A program made the translations under genes and the position numbers. A model generated the notes under the pieces. It was given only the letters and a program-made list of their open reading frames with translations, did not search any database and had not been told where the DNA came from. A stretch of 64,000 bases of DNA from Rhizobium etli CFN 42 (GTDB lineage: Bacteria; Pseudomonadota; Alphaproteobacteria; Rhizobiales; Rhizobiaceae), in the NCBI RefSeq assembly GCF_000092045.1, contig NC_007761.1, forward strand, positions 747,001 to 811,000. The letters are read 5' to 3'. Position 1 is the stretch's first letter; each line of letters starts with the position of its first letter. Shown one piece after another: positions 44,286 to 53,878 of this stretch.

Positions 44286-47093
44286 ATGTATACCTTTGAT
44301 CTGAGCGATATACGATGCGTAGCCTGCAACAATGACATTGTGCCGGCGGGTGACGGTCAATGCAATATATTTGCATGTGCCGACTGCGCTCGTACCTATC
44401 AAAAAGTGCTCGGCGTGCCTTTCTTTGGCGACTATGAAGAAGAAGATCTTCTTGGGTTGATCGAAATCGCCGCCAATGTTGGACATCGTGACAGGTTCGG
44501 GATAACGCCAAGTGTCGTAGAAGAATGGGAAGCTTTGTTGCTTGCCTATGATCAAGCGACAGACAAAGATGCCTTTCTTAAAAAGGTCCCGCCGGAGAAA
44601 GCATCGGTTTTTTTGAATCGGTACGGGGAGTGGTCCGAGGTCAGCCATCTGACCCGGGACATATCCCTTGCCGGATTTAAGGTCCTTGATGTGGGAGCGG
44701 GGCTAGGTTTCGACAGCCATCGTCTTTCTTTGCTGGGCGGCGATGTAACGGCATTGGAGTTTTCTCCGCTTCTTGCCGAATCAGGGCTGAAGAATTTTCC
44801 CCATATCCGCTGGGTCGGGGGGTTCTCCCATTGTCTACCTTTTAAGAATGCAAGTTTTGATGCCGTATTTTGTAACGCCGCCTTACATCATATGCGGAAT
44901 GTGCCTGCGGCAATCTTCGAGATGTTGCGTGTTTTGCGGCCGAATGGTGTTCTAATCACGACCTGCGATTCGTTCCGGCCAAGTGAAACGGGCGATGATC
45001 TGGAGCTCGAGATATTCGATAAGGATCCCGCCGTCCTGCTGGGCGTGAATGAAGGCATTCCGCGATTTTCTGATTTCATATCAACGCTTGAGCGACAGTC
45101 GGAGATTCTGGACGTTGAGGTTTTGACCCATATTCTCTATGACGCGCCGGATATCGGCACGATCACTCATCTAAAGCAATGGAATCTGAGGAAAGATGGG
45201 CCGATGCTTGCGAAGCGCAGTGGGTCCATCGCAATGAGAGTGCGACTCAAGGACGTTTGGCCGGAACCCGCGCGGCTACAGACAAACGGAGTGTTGTCTG
45301 CACAGGAATACGTATCGTGGATGAGTTCCGCGTCGAACGCAGTCAGTAAGCTTGCGCCGATGATGCCTCGAAAATACGTTGATCTGCCATTTCCAGGAGA
45401 TCAGGGGAGTAAGTTTGAGCTGCTGAACGGCTGGCGGCGACCGCAAAAGTATCAGCATGCCCGCACCGCATATCGGCGTGGGCGCTGGTTCATGCGGCGC
45501 CCTTCTGAGCATTCCATTGTTGCTTTTGATCTGTCGTTACCCCTTGATGGTTCTTCACGAGTTGAAGCTGTCAAGGTCGTGCTGAACGGCGCTGCCGTCG
45601 GAACCTATCCGGTCAGGAGCAAGAACTGGGTGCCGGCACAGGTGGATATAACCACGGTTCCTTCTGGAGACGTACTCAGTATCGAGTTGGAGGCGATAGG
45701 CGGAGGAACATCCGTCGAGGAGGCTGCATTCGTTGTTCGCAACCGCCGGCTTATTTCGGGGACTTCCGAATTTGACGCTGGGGTTCGAAGCAGAAATTGT
45801 CAAAATTCGACTGTCTATGCGGTTGTTCCAGTTTTTAATCGTCTTCATTTTACTCGCGAGTGCATCAGATATCTCAAAGAACAAACCTATGGTCCGCTCC
45901 AGATCATCATAGCCGACGGCGGTTCTACGGACGGGACGCAGGAGATCATCCGTTCGGAATTTCCCGATGTCACGGTCCTCACCCCCTCGGACGCCGAGCT
46001 TTGGTGGAGCGGTTCGGTAGCCATGGGTGTCGACTATGTCTTGCGTCACAGCGGCAGTATCGACGACTATGTACTTATGATGAATAACGATACGCAATTT
46101 CCGCCCAACTATGTGGAGAAATTGGTTGAGACATCTGAGTTCTATGATGCGGCAGTTGGGGGATTGATTGTCGACAGTCATGACGCGACACGTGTCCTTG
46201 ATGCTGGCGAATATATCGATTGGGCGACCTATACGTTTTCCGTAAAGCATTCCATTAATGATGGTGAGCGTTTCTGCGATGACGTTGATGTGCTGCCTGG
46301 TCGCGGAAGCCTGATACCTTTGCGTATGATACGCGCCGTCGGAAATATTGATGCAGATATGCTGCCGCATTATCTCGCCGACTATGAATTCTTCTGCCGG
46401 CTTAAAGAACAGGGGTTCCGGTTAGGGGTCACCTACGAAACACAGATTCTGGCTCATATAGAAGAAACCGGGATCGTACCGACAAATGGAAGTTCCAGTT
46501 TTAGAGCAATCTGGCACGAAGTATTTTCGCGTCGCTCAATGAGTAATTTCGGGGATCACTGGCGATTCGTCGCGCGGCATGCACCAGATGAATATCGCAA
46601 CCGTATTCGATTTCGTTTGGTTAAACGGGTCGTCGCCGATTTCACCTTGAGGACGCCGGCGAGGTGGTTCTTTTTCCCCCTCTACGTTCTCCTGACGTTG
46701 CCTTGGAGAATATTGGCTGTTGTCAAGGGCCAGAAAAGAACCTTTTCTCGGTTCGCCGCAGCCATCCGCAGGGATGGAGCGGACGTCGTTTGCCAACCTA
46801 AGCTTATTCCGGGCATCATTCGGTTGCCGGTCTACCTCGCGATGGCACCAGGGCCTCTCAAACGTGAACACATAGAAGAGCACGGGTTGATTGCCGACGA
46901 GCTTCTGCAAAGAGGTATTTTGCGTCACACTCGTTGTCATGAATGGTATGCGTTGAACACCATAAATTTTGGCGGCGAAGCTGCAAGCACGGAATTGGGG
47001 CAGCTCCGCAGGAGGGCGTGGAATCCCGTTACCAAGATCGGGCGCACGGTTTCTTGGTATTTGGCCACGCGCAAGACGAGGGTGGCCGAATGA
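44286..47093 (+). CDS. Methyltransferase-glycosyltransferase (GT2) fusion protein
   Basis: 935 residues. A small zinc-ribbon-like head (CVAC at 11-14, CADC at 31-34) leads to a class I methyltransferase (VLDVGAGLGFDSHRL near 140, AALHHMRN, EMLRVLRPNGVLIT). A beta-rich linker follows (about 400-500), then a GT2 domain from about 510 (VYAVVPVFNRLHFTREC, IIIADGGSTDGTQEII, LMMNNDTQFPPNYVEKL). The C-terminal 150 residues have a hydrophobic stretch (WFFFPLYVLLTLPW). AGGGGG precedes the ATG at 44286; an earlier ATG at 44241 lacks a site. The two activities may add and methylate a sugar in one step, or cap the chain. The stop overlaps the next start (ATGA). Confidence 0.85.
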   Translation: MYTFDLSDIRCVACNNDIVPAGDGQCNIFACADCARTYQKVLGVPFFGDYEEEDLLGLIEIAANVGHRDRFGITPSVVEEWEALLLAYDQATDKDAFLKKVPPEKASVFLNRYGEWSEVSHLTRDISLAGFKVLDVGAGLGFDSHRLSLLGGDVTALEFSPLLAESGLKNFPHIRWVGGFSHCLPFKNASFDAVFCNAALHHMRNVPAAIFEMLRVLRPNGVLITTCDSFRPSETGDDLELEIFDKDPAVLLGVNEGIPRFSDFISTLERQSEILDVEVLTHILYDAPDIGTITHLKQWNLRKDGPMLAKRSGSIAMRVRLKDVWPEPARLQTNGVLSAQEYVSWMSSASNAVSKLAPMMPRKYVDLPFPGDQGSKFELLNGWRRPQKYQHARTAYRRGRWFMRRPSEHSIVAFDLSLPLDGSSRVEAVKVVLNGAAVGTYPVRSKNWVPAQVDITTVPSGDVLSIELEAIGGGTSVEEAAFVVRNRRLISGTSEFDAGVRSRNCQNSTVYAVVPVFNRLHFTRECIRYLKEQTYGPLQIIIADGGSTDGTQEIIRSEFPDVTVLTPSDAELWWSGSVAMGVDYVLRHSGSIDDYVLMMNNDTQFPPNYVEKLVETSEFYDAAVGGLIVDSHDATRVLDAGEYIDWATYTFSVKHSINDGERFCDDVDVLPGRGSLIPLRMIRAVGNIDADMLPHYLADYEFFCRLKEQGFRLGVTYETQILAHIEETGIVPTNGSSSFRAIWHEVFSRRSMSNFGDHWRFVARHAPDEYRNRIRFRLVKRVVADFTLRTPARWFFFPLYVLLTLPWRILAVVKGQKRTFSRFAAAIRRDGADVVCQPKLIPGIIRLPVYLAMAPGPLKREHIEEHGLIADELLQRGILRHTRCHEWYALNTINFGGEAASTELGQLRRRAWNPVTKIGRTVSWYLATRKTRVAE

Positions 47094-48259
47094 GAGGCTC
47101 GTCCAGCCAGTTCCGTATTGGCATCGAACTTATCGACGATCCAGCCTGGATGGGCGGAATGCTCTATCTGCGGAATCTTGCAATCGGCTTGTCCCAATTG
47201 CCCGAGAGCGAACGTCCCGCTGTGCGCTTGCTGGGCGCGGCTCACGTCATTGAGCGGTTCCTTGATGGGTATGAAGATCGGGCGATCTTCGAGGCCGATG
47301 CCGCGGGTCTCGTGTCGCGAATTCGGCGCCGATTAGGTTGGGCGCAGAAAAGCGCAGGTTCGGTTGACGTGGTTTATCCCGGTTTTGGTTCCGAGGTTCC
47401 GGGCGCGGTCACCGTGCGCTGGATCCCCGATTTTCAACATCGTTATCTCCCGCATCTCTTTTCTGCCGAAGAGATTGCTGCACGTGATCGTTCAATCGGT
47501 GAGATCGCGGCAAAGCCAGGTGTTGTCGTGTTGAGCAGTGAGGTGGCGGCCGCCGATTTTCGAAAATTCTACCCGGGTCACACTGCCGTAGCCCGGGTGT
47601 GGCGGTTTCATTCTCGGCTCGATACCAGGCAGCCGGCGTCTCGTGCTACGGTCGATCGGTTTGAACTACCTGAAAAGTATCTCTATCTGCCAAATCAGTT
47701 CTGGGCTCACAAGAACCATATCACCGTTCTGCGAGCGTTGGCGCGTCTCAAACGGGATCGCAATCTGACAATCCCACTCGTTTGCACGGGTGCTCAGTCG
47801 GATCGACGCAATGAGGCTCATTTTATGGAATTGGCGGAATTCATCAAGGATGCGGGCTTGTCGGGCCAGGTTCATCTCCTTGGATTGATCGAGCGCGAGG
47901 AGCAGACTGAAGTTTTCCGCCATGCTGCTTCCGTCGTGCAGCCATCCTTATTCGAAGGATGGAGTACCGTCGTCGAAGATGTTCGTGCGGTAGGCCGGCC
48001 GATCTTTCTTTCAGATCTTGCTGTTCACAGGGAGCAGGCGCCGAGCCGCTGCTTTTATTTCGACCCACAGTCGGACGAAGAACTGGCGGGCTTGCTGGCG
48101 GAAAGGTGGGAGCAACTTCCACCTGGCCCAGACGCTGAGATGGAACGGAAGGCGCGCGCGGAAGTGCAAAGATTGCTGCTGAACTCCGCTCGGGAATTCT
48201 GCGATATAGCACGTCAGGCATGGAAAATGGGCAGAGCCGATGTCGACCCTTTGTGTTGA
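47090..48259 (+). CDS. GT4-type glycosyltransferase
   Basis: 389 residues from the ATG at 47090, which overlaps the previous stop (ATGA). The GT-B donor domain shows LYLPNQFWAHKNHITVLRAL and the E-x7-E region LFEGWSTVVEDVRAVGRP. It is a clear paralogue of the next gene: both share WIPDFQ, LSS, DF, FYP and FWxHK at matching positions. This subgroup often transfers mannose, rhamnose or fucose in O-antigen clusters. Confidence 0.85.
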   Translation: MRGSSSQFRIGIELIDDPAWMGGMLYLRNLAIGLSQLPESERPAVRLLGAAHVIERFLDGYEDRAIFEADAAGLVSRIRRRLGWAQKSAGSVDVVYPGFGSEVPGAVTVRWIPDFQHRYLPHLFSAEEIAARDRSIGEIAAKPGVVVLSSEVAAADFRKFYPGHTAVARVWRFHSRLDTRQPASRATVDRFELPEKYLYLPNQFWAHKNHITVLRALARLKRDRNLTIPLVCTGAQSDRRNEAHFMELAEFIKDAGLSGQVHLLGLIEREEQTEVFRHAASVVQPSLFEGWSTVVEDVRAVGRPIFLSDLAVHREQAPSRCFYFDPQSDEELAGLLAERWEQLPPGPDAEMERKARAEVQRLLLNSAREFCDIARQAWKMGRADVDPLC

Positions 48260-49424
48260 ATTCCACGAAGACGACCAATGGCTTGGCGGTTCGATCTATA
48301 TCGACAATCTGCTGGCTGCTTTGTCCGTGCTTCCTTCGGATCAACGCCCTGATGTTCGTCTTGCCTTCCTGTCGTCGTCGAAAACGGCGCTGGCGAAGCG
48401 GCTGTTAGCCCACTCGGCGGTCGTGCAGAACCAATCGGCAGCCGCATATTCGAATTCGGTTGCCAAATTGCGCCGGCTTCATCGCGCGTCCATTCGTCGG
48501 TGGCCGCGGATCGGCCGCTTTTTCCGGGCGCGCGGAGACGAGGTATATTTCCCAGTGTTCGATGTCACGCAACGCTGGAGGAGGAATCTCTACTGGATAC
48601 CGGACTTTCAGCCGCTCTACTTCCCGGCGCTCTTCGAGGCGCGTGAACTGGGGATCAGAACGAAAAGCATGGCCGACATCGCCGGCTCGACCGGCCTTTT
48701 GTTGCTCTCCAGCAACGCGGCTATGAACGATTTTCGAAGCTTCTACCCTGAAGCCACGGTGATGCCGCGCGTATGGTCGTTTTGCAGTAGCCTGGAGCCG
48801 GCGTCGCAAGACAGGCATCGGGAAGTTCTGCAGCGTTATGATTTGCCGCAGAAGTTTCTTTATATTGCCAATCATTTCTGGAAGCATAAGGATCACGAGA
48901 CCGCATTCAGAGCGTTGAAGCTTTTGAGCGACCGCTTTGATGACATATTTCTTGTATGCACCGGCCTCCAGGCGGACAGGCGCAATCCCGGCTATTTTGA
49001 ATCGCTGGTTCAGGCTCTTACAACATGGGGCCTTCAGGACAGGGTGCGGTTTCTGGGGGTTGTGCCGCGCGAGGATCAGCTCGAATTGTTCCGGGTGGCG
49101 GCAGCAGTGCTCCAACCCTCACGATTCGAAGGTTGGAGCACTGTGATCGAAGATGCTAAGGCATTGGGGCGACCGATGATCGTATCCGATATTGCGGTTC
49201 ATGCGGAACAGGTCGAAGGGCTCGAGCATGCCCGCCTCTTCAAGACATCGGATGCGGAAGATCTCGCGGGTGCGATCTCCGATCTGTGGCCAACCTTGAC
49301 GCCGGGGCCTCAGCTGGATCTGGAACAAGAGGCGGTCAAGCGAAGAAATTCCGTGCGCATCGAGGCGGCGCGCAAGTTTGTAGCGATAGTGGAGGAGGCG
49401 GTGGCCTTTTCCCGGACAATCTGA
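48240..49424 (+). CDS. GT4-type glycosyltransferase, paralogue of the preceding gene
   Basis: 394 residues. Key parts are LYWIPDFQPLYFPALF, FLYIANHFWKHKDHETAFRA and RFEGWSTVIEDAKALGRP with the E-x7-E pair. It overlaps the previous gene by 20 bp. The tandem pair arose by an old duplication, since protein similarity is clear but DNA identity is low. It probably adds a second sugar of the same kind in a different linkage. Confidence 0.85.
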   Translation: MSTLCVEFHEDDQWLGGSIYIDNLLAALSVLPSDQRPDVRLAFLSSSKTALAKRLLAHSAVVQNQSAAAYSNSVAKLRRLHRASIRRWPRIGRFFRARGDEVYFPVFDVTQRWRRNLYWIPDFQPLYFPALFEARELGIRTKSMADIAGSTGLLLLSSNAAMNDFRSFYPEATVMPRVWSFCSSLEPASQDRHREVLQRYDLPQKFLYIANHFWKHKDHETAFRALKLLSDRFDDIFLVCTGLQADRRNPGYFESLVQALTTWGLQDRVRFLGVVPREDQLELFRVAAAVLQPSRFEGWSTVIEDAKALGRPMIVSDIAVHAEQVEGLEHARLFKTSDAEDLAGAISDLWPTLTPGPQLDLEQEAVKRRNSVRIEAARKFVAIVEEAVAFSRTI

Positions 49425-49438
49425 AAGGAACGGAAGAT

Positions 49439-51280
49439 ATGTGCGGTATCAGTGGAGTGATTTCTCTTGCCCCTTTGACAGAGGTTGAAATCTCCAGCGT
49501 GCGCGAGATGAACAGGTTGCTCGAACACCGCGGACCTGATTCGGAAGGCATATTTTCTGCAGAACACGCGATGCTGGCGATGCGTCGTCTTTCGATCGTC
49601 GATCTTGCCGGCGGTAAACAGCCGCTCTTCAACGAGGCCGGCGACATTGTCATTATATGCAACGGTGAAATATACAATCATAACGAGTTGCGGGAAGTCC
49701 TCCGGACACGAGGGCATCAATTCAGTTCGTTGAGCGATGTCGAGACCATCATTCATGCCTACGAAGAATATGGGATTGAATGTCTCGCCAAACTGCGCGG
49801 CATGTTTGCCTTCGCGCTTTGGGATGCGAAGAAGAATGTTCTTCTGCTGGCGCGGGATCGGATGGGCGAAAAGCCGCTCTACCTCCACCGGGATGGGGCA
49901 GGTCATTTGTGGTTCTCCAGTGAAATTCGCAGCCTGACGACGGTGATGCCGAAACCGTTGAGGCTGTCGCCGGAGGCTTTCAATCTCTTTTTGACGTTTC
50001 AATATGTGCCCGAGCCTGCGTCGGTCCTGCAGGGTCTGGAGCAGCTGCCTGCAGCGCACTATATGCTGTTGAAGCCTGATGACTTGGAGGCGTTGCCGCA
50101 ACCATATTGGGATACGTCAAACGTTCACGAAGATTCGCGCGACCCCGTAGCCGTAACAGAAGATATATTGGACAATGCCTGCCGCCTGATGGGAACGGCG
50201 GATGTGCCTGTTGCAGTCGCCCTGTCGGGGGGGATCGATTCTAGCCTCGTGGCGGCTTTAACCGCACGTCATTTTCCGGGTCAACTGCATGCCTTCACAA
50301 TCGGTTACAAGGGGCGACCCGATACTGACGAGCGCGGTTTCGCGGCAACCCTGGCAAAGGAACTCGGCATAGGTTTCACCGAAGTGGAACTCGATACCGG
50401 CACAGTGATCGACTCCTTCCCGGAGTTGATGTCGGCCATGGATACGCCGATTGGCGATATCGCAGCCTTTGGCTACTATACCGTTGCCAAAGCCTCTCGC
50501 GAGGCGGGTTATCCTGTCTTGTTGTCCGGACTTGGGGGAGACGAATTCTTCTGGGGTTACGGGTGGGTGCGCGACGCCATGACGCGAAACGAGGCGCTGC
50601 TTGCCGGGACACCAATCAAATCGCCCTGGTGGAAGCGCCTGAACGGTAAGAAAGTCGCCCAGAAGCCCGATTTCTTCGGCGTTCATGCCGATTTACGCAA
50701 CGGTGACATCTGGTCGCGCAAGCTTATGCCGGCGGGGGAACGAGACAGGCTGCCCGAACATCTATGGTTGGATGGCGCAAGTCTCGATCTGTCGCAGCCG
50801 CTTCATCTTGCCGTCTCCAATCTGCTGAACCGCACCTGGTTGCGGTCCAACTGTTTGGCGCTGATGGATCGGATGACGATGGCGCATTCGGTGGAAGGAC
50901 GCTTGCCTTTGCTGGATTCGGAATTGGTGGACCGCGTTACCGGGATGCGAAACGACGGATTGACAGACTGGCACAAGCCTCACAAGTGGCTTCTGGTGGA
51001 AGCGCTCCGCGATGTTTTACCCGCCGATGTTCTGGCGCGGAAGAAACAAGGGTTCACGCCGCCCGTTCGGGAATGGATGAGTGGAATTGTGAAACGCTTC
51101 CTGCCGCTTGTTTCGGATGGTGCGTTGGTGAGGCAGGGGTTGGTTGATGCGAACCGGTCCCGCACCGGTCTTGGCGAGTTCGATCTTCCATTCCTGTACA
51201 AGCTGGTGTTGCTCGAATGCTGGGTTCGTATCCATATCGAAAAGCAACCCATTGCTGAATTCACACGCGAATATGCGTAA
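49439..51280 (+). CDS. asnB: Asparagine synthase, glutamine-hydrolysing (AsnB type)
   Basis: 613 residues. The N-terminal glutaminase begins MCGISGVIS with catalytic Cys2 after removal of Met; HRGPDSEG and CNGEIYNHNELR follow. The synthetase domain has the PP-loop VALSGGIDSSLVAAL and LSGLGGDEFFWGYG. AsnB-like enzymes are common in surface-polysaccharide clusters, where they probably amidate a uronic or amino-sugar carboxyl rather than make asparagine; that role is inferred. AAGGAA precedes the ATG. The 3' end overlaps the SGNH hydrolase gene by eight bases if that gene starts at 51273. Confidence 0.9.
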   Translation: MCGISGVISLAPLTEVEISSVREMNRLLEHRGPDSEGIFSAEHAMLAMRRLSIVDLAGGKQPLFNEAGDIVIICNGEIYNHNELREVLRTRGHQFSSLSDVETIIHAYEEYGIECLAKLRGMFAFALWDAKKNVLLLARDRMGEKPLYLHRDGAGHLWFSSEIRSLTTVMPKPLRLSPEAFNLFLTFQYVPEPASVLQGLEQLPAAHYMLLKPDDLEALPQPYWDTSNVHEDSRDPVAVTEDILDNACRLMGTADVPVAVALSGGIDSSLVAALTARHFPGQLHAFTIGYKGRPDTDERGFAATLAKELGIGFTEVELDTGTVIDSFPELMSAMDTPIGDIAAFGYYTVAKASREAGYPVLLSGLGGDEFFWGYGWVRDAMTRNEALLAGTPIKSPWWKRLNGKKVAQKPDFFGVHADLRNGDIWSRKLMPAGERDRLPEHLWLDGASLDLSQPLHLAVSNLLNRTWLRSNCLALMDRMTMAHSVEGRLPLLDSELVDRVTGMRNDGLTDWHKPHKWLLVEALRDVLPADVLARKKQGFTPPVREWMSGIVKRFLPLVSDGALVRQGLVDANRSRTGLGEFDLPFLYKLVLLECWVRIHIEKQPIAEFTREYA

Positions 51281-51989
51281 ATTGCGGGTTTTTATGCGAA
51301 ATTACGCTATTTCTGGCGCCGTTTTCGGATTTCTCCTCCTTTCCTGCGGGCCGGTATTGGCGGGAGAGCACATCAATATTCGCGACACTATGATTCTTTC
51401 ACATTTGGCGCAGCTTAACGAAGACGGCGTGTTGGTTCTCGGCGACAGTATAATCGAGGCATGGCTTGGCGAGCCATTTGGCCGTTGCCGGATGATAAAT
51501 GCAGGTCTTGGCGGCGGGGGTATAAAGGATGTCTCCATTCTCGTGACCGCGATTTCTCGCAGTCCGAACTCCTCGAAATTGAAGGAAGTGATTGTTGCGA
51601 TCGGCGTCAATGACGCGCGACGAGGTCAGGATTTGCCGGCCGACTATGTAGAAAGGTGGAAGACGGACTATGCTCGTCTAATAGAACAGCTGCAGAGCAT
51701 GATTCCGGCGGTGACCGCATCGACGATTCTGCCGGTTGAACCCGGCATGCCGCTCGGCGCCGATTATTTCGATCCATCGCTTATCGATCAGCTAAATGAT
51801 GCCATTCGCGAAGTGGTGCAAGAAAAGGCGGGTGTCAGGCTTCTTGATATGAACCAGGAAATTAAACGGATCGAGTGGCAGGGACACTATACCGTCGATG
51901 GTGTCCACCCCGCAGCCAAAACCTATCAGGTCATTGCGGAAAAGCTGCTTTCAGGCTTGTCGGGTTCTTGCGCTGCCGCAAACAAGTAG
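51273..51989 (+). CDS. Secreted SGNH/GDSL-type hydrolase
   Basis: 238 residues with an N-terminal signal peptide (YAISGAVFGFLLLSCGPVLA). Block I has the catalytic serine (VLVLGDSIIEAW, GDS at 57-59), block III is AIGVNDAR and block V is DGVHPAAKT with the catalytic Asp and His. Such enzymes act as esterases or O-acetyl transferases or hydrolases on carbohydrates. In this cluster it may remove or move acetyl groups on the polymer in the periplasm. The ATG at 51294 is an alternative start with an equally good signal peptide. Confidence 0.83.
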   Translation: MRKLRVFMRNYAISGAVFGFLLLSCGPVLAGEHINIRDTMILSHLAQLNEDGVLVLGDSIIEAWLGEPFGRCRMINAGLGGGGIKDVSILVTAISRSPNSSKLKEVIVAIGVNDARRGQDLPADYVERWKTDYARLIEQLQSMIPAVTASTILPVEPGMPLGADYFDPSLIDQLNDAIREVVQEKAGVRLLDMNQEIKRIEWQGHYTVDGVHPAAKTYQVIAEKLLSGLSGSCAAANK

Positions 51990-52025
51990 TGTAACGGACC
52001 TGTCAATGATGGAGAGTGGTTAAAA

Positions 52026-52955
52026 TTGACCGGACAAAAGATTGCTTTGGTCACCGGCGCGTACGGCTCAATCGGCCGCCATGTTGCATCGGCGCTGGCC
52101 AGGCATGGCTGGTCGGTGCATGGTATCGGCCATGGAGAATGGAGCCGGGACCAGATGTCGCAGTGGGGCCTTTCGGCCTGGCATCAACAGGATGTAAGCC
52201 TTGATGGACTGAGGGCCATGGAGGTTCGGCCGGCGCTGATCGTTCATTGTGCGGGGAGTGGTTCCGTTGGCGCGTCGGTCGCGGAGCCTTATACCGATTT
52301 TCTGCGTACCGTTGTGCCAACTGTGGCTGTCCTGGAATTCCTCAGAGTCGATTGTCCCAGCGCTGCTCTCGTTTATCCATCGAGCGCCGCAGTTTACGGA
52401 ATTGCGGATAAATTTCCCATGTCCGAGGGTTCTTCTCTGCGGCCAACGTCTCCATATGGCGTTCACAAGAGAAGTGCTGAAGAACTTATCAGGGAATATG
52501 CCCGCCTCTTCGGTCTGAACGCTTCCATCGTGCGCCTTTTTTCTATCTATGGCGAAGGTTTCCGTAAGCAGTTGCTATGGGACGCCTGTCGCCGCATTAT
52601 TGCGAACGAGTACGAATTTTTCGGGACGGGTAACGAGACGCGCGATTGGCTCCATGTTTCCGATGCGGCGGACCTGATGATCCACGCAGCAGACCATGCA
52701 TCTCCTCGATGCCCGGTCGTGAATGGCGGCGGGGGTGTTGCCATCACTGTCAGGGATGTGGTTGCCGAGCTTTTTGCATTGTTGAGCCGCAGGAATGCGG
52801 CTGAGTTCTGTGGTACCGTTCGTCCGGGTGATCCGAGTGACTATCAGGCGGATATTCGCCAGGCGCTTGCCTGGGGCTGGCAGCCGCGTATTTCCTGGAA
52901 GGAAGGGCTAGCTCTTTATGTCTCGTGGTTCCAGCGAGAGCATGGTTTGTCATGA
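52026..52955 (+). CDS. NAD-dependent sugar epimerase/dehydratase
   Basis: 309 residues, extended SDR family. The cofactor motif is VTGAYGSIGRHVA and the active-site pair YGVHK follows SSAAVYG. The only start in good context is TTG at 52026, with GGAGAG about ten bases upstream. It probably converts a nucleotide sugar (epimerase, reductase or dehydratase), perhaps to 6-deoxytalose or a related residue; the substrate cannot be read from sequence. Its end overlaps the next gene (ATGA). Confidence 0.82.
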   Translation: MTGQKIALVTGAYGSIGRHVASALARHGWSVHGIGHGEWSRDQMSQWGLSAWHQQDVSLDGLRAMEVRPALIVHCAGSGSVGASVAEPYTDFLRTVVPTVAVLEFLRVDCPSAALVYPSSAAVYGIADKFPMSEGSSLRPTSPYGVHKRSAEELIREYARLFGLNASIVRLFSIYGEGFRKQLLWDACRRIIANEYEFFGTGNETRDWLHVSDAADLMIHAADHASPRCPVVNGGGGVAITVRDVVAELFALLSRRNAAEFCGTVRPGDPSDYQADIRQALAWGWQPRISWKEGLALYVSWFQREHGLS

Positions 52956-53875
52956 TCCGCCGGTTTTCGTCGCTACGCCTTGGTATCGCGATGCGGCGCC
53001 TCCTTGGCGTCCGATTGGGTCGATTTCATCAGTATCAGCCTCGCCAGCTGTCTGTAGCTTCTGTCAATCATGCGGACGATAACGACCGGCTTCCCGCGAT
53101 ATCGCTGGTGACGCCGTCATTCAACCAAGCGAGTTTCGTCGAGAAGACACTTGAAAGCGTTCTCGGGCAGAACTACCCCAAGCTGCAATATATCGTGCAG
53201 GATGGGTTATCCACCGATGGCACGCGAGAAATCCTGGGTAGATACGCGACACGCAACGTTGATATACGCATCGAGACCGACGGTGGACAGACGGATGCGT
53301 TAAACAAGGGCTTTGCCCATGCGGACGGCGAGATAATGGGATATCTCAACTCGGACGACCTTTTGTTACCGGGTACGCTGTGTCTCGTCGGCCGCTATTT
53401 TCGCGATAATCCTTCGGTCGATGTAATTTACGGCAATCGTCTGATTGTCGATGAGGCTGGCAGGGAAGTCGGGCGCTGGGTATTGCCGGAGCACGATTCC
53501 GAAATCCTGACTTTTATCGATTATGTCCCACAGGAGACGATGTTCTGGCGTCGCCGCATATGGGAGAGGGTTGGCGGACGATTCGATACGGATTTCCACT
53601 TCGCCATGGATTGGGAATTGCTTCTGCGCTTTATTCACGCTGGTGCGGTTTTCCGGCATTTGCCAGGATTATTTGGTGCCTTTCGCGTGCACGGGCAGCA
53701 GAAATCGCAGGCTGAATTTCTTGTTCGCGGAATTGGAGAGATGAACGGTCTTCGATTGCGTTATGGTGGTAGAAATATCAGCTTCGTGCGACGTATCGCG
53801 CTTCATTGGGCGTATCTGTCGCAACATAGGCTGGCTGACGCAGCTTTTGAAGCCTCCTTGCGGAAGAATGGATAG
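52952..53875 (+). CDS. GT2-family glycosyltransferase
   Basis: 307 residues from the ATG overlapping the previous stop. GT-A motifs are ISLVTPSFNQASFVEKTLES, QDGLSTDGT and the metal site GYLNSDDLLLPGT; the acceptor side has ETMFWRRRIWERVGG and MDWELLLRF. It closely resembles the GT2 at 55899 (same SFNQ, NSDD and W-x-VGG layout). It stands four bases before gmd. Confidence 0.87.
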   Translation: MIRRFSSLRLGIAMRRLLGVRLGRFHQYQPRQLSVASVNHADDNDRLPAISLVTPSFNQASFVEKTLESVLGQNYPKLQYIVQDGLSTDGTREILGRYATRNVDIRIETDGGQTDALNKGFAHADGEIMGYLNSDDLLLPGTLCLVGRYFRDNPSVDVIYGNRLIVDEAGREVGRWVLPEHDSEILTFIDYVPQETMFWRRRIWERVGGRFDTDFHFAMDWELLLRFIHAGAVFRHLPGLFGAFRVHGQQKSQAEFLVRGIGEMNGLRLRYGGRNISFVRRIALHWAYLSQHRLADAAFEASLRKNG

Positions 53876-53878
53876 GAT

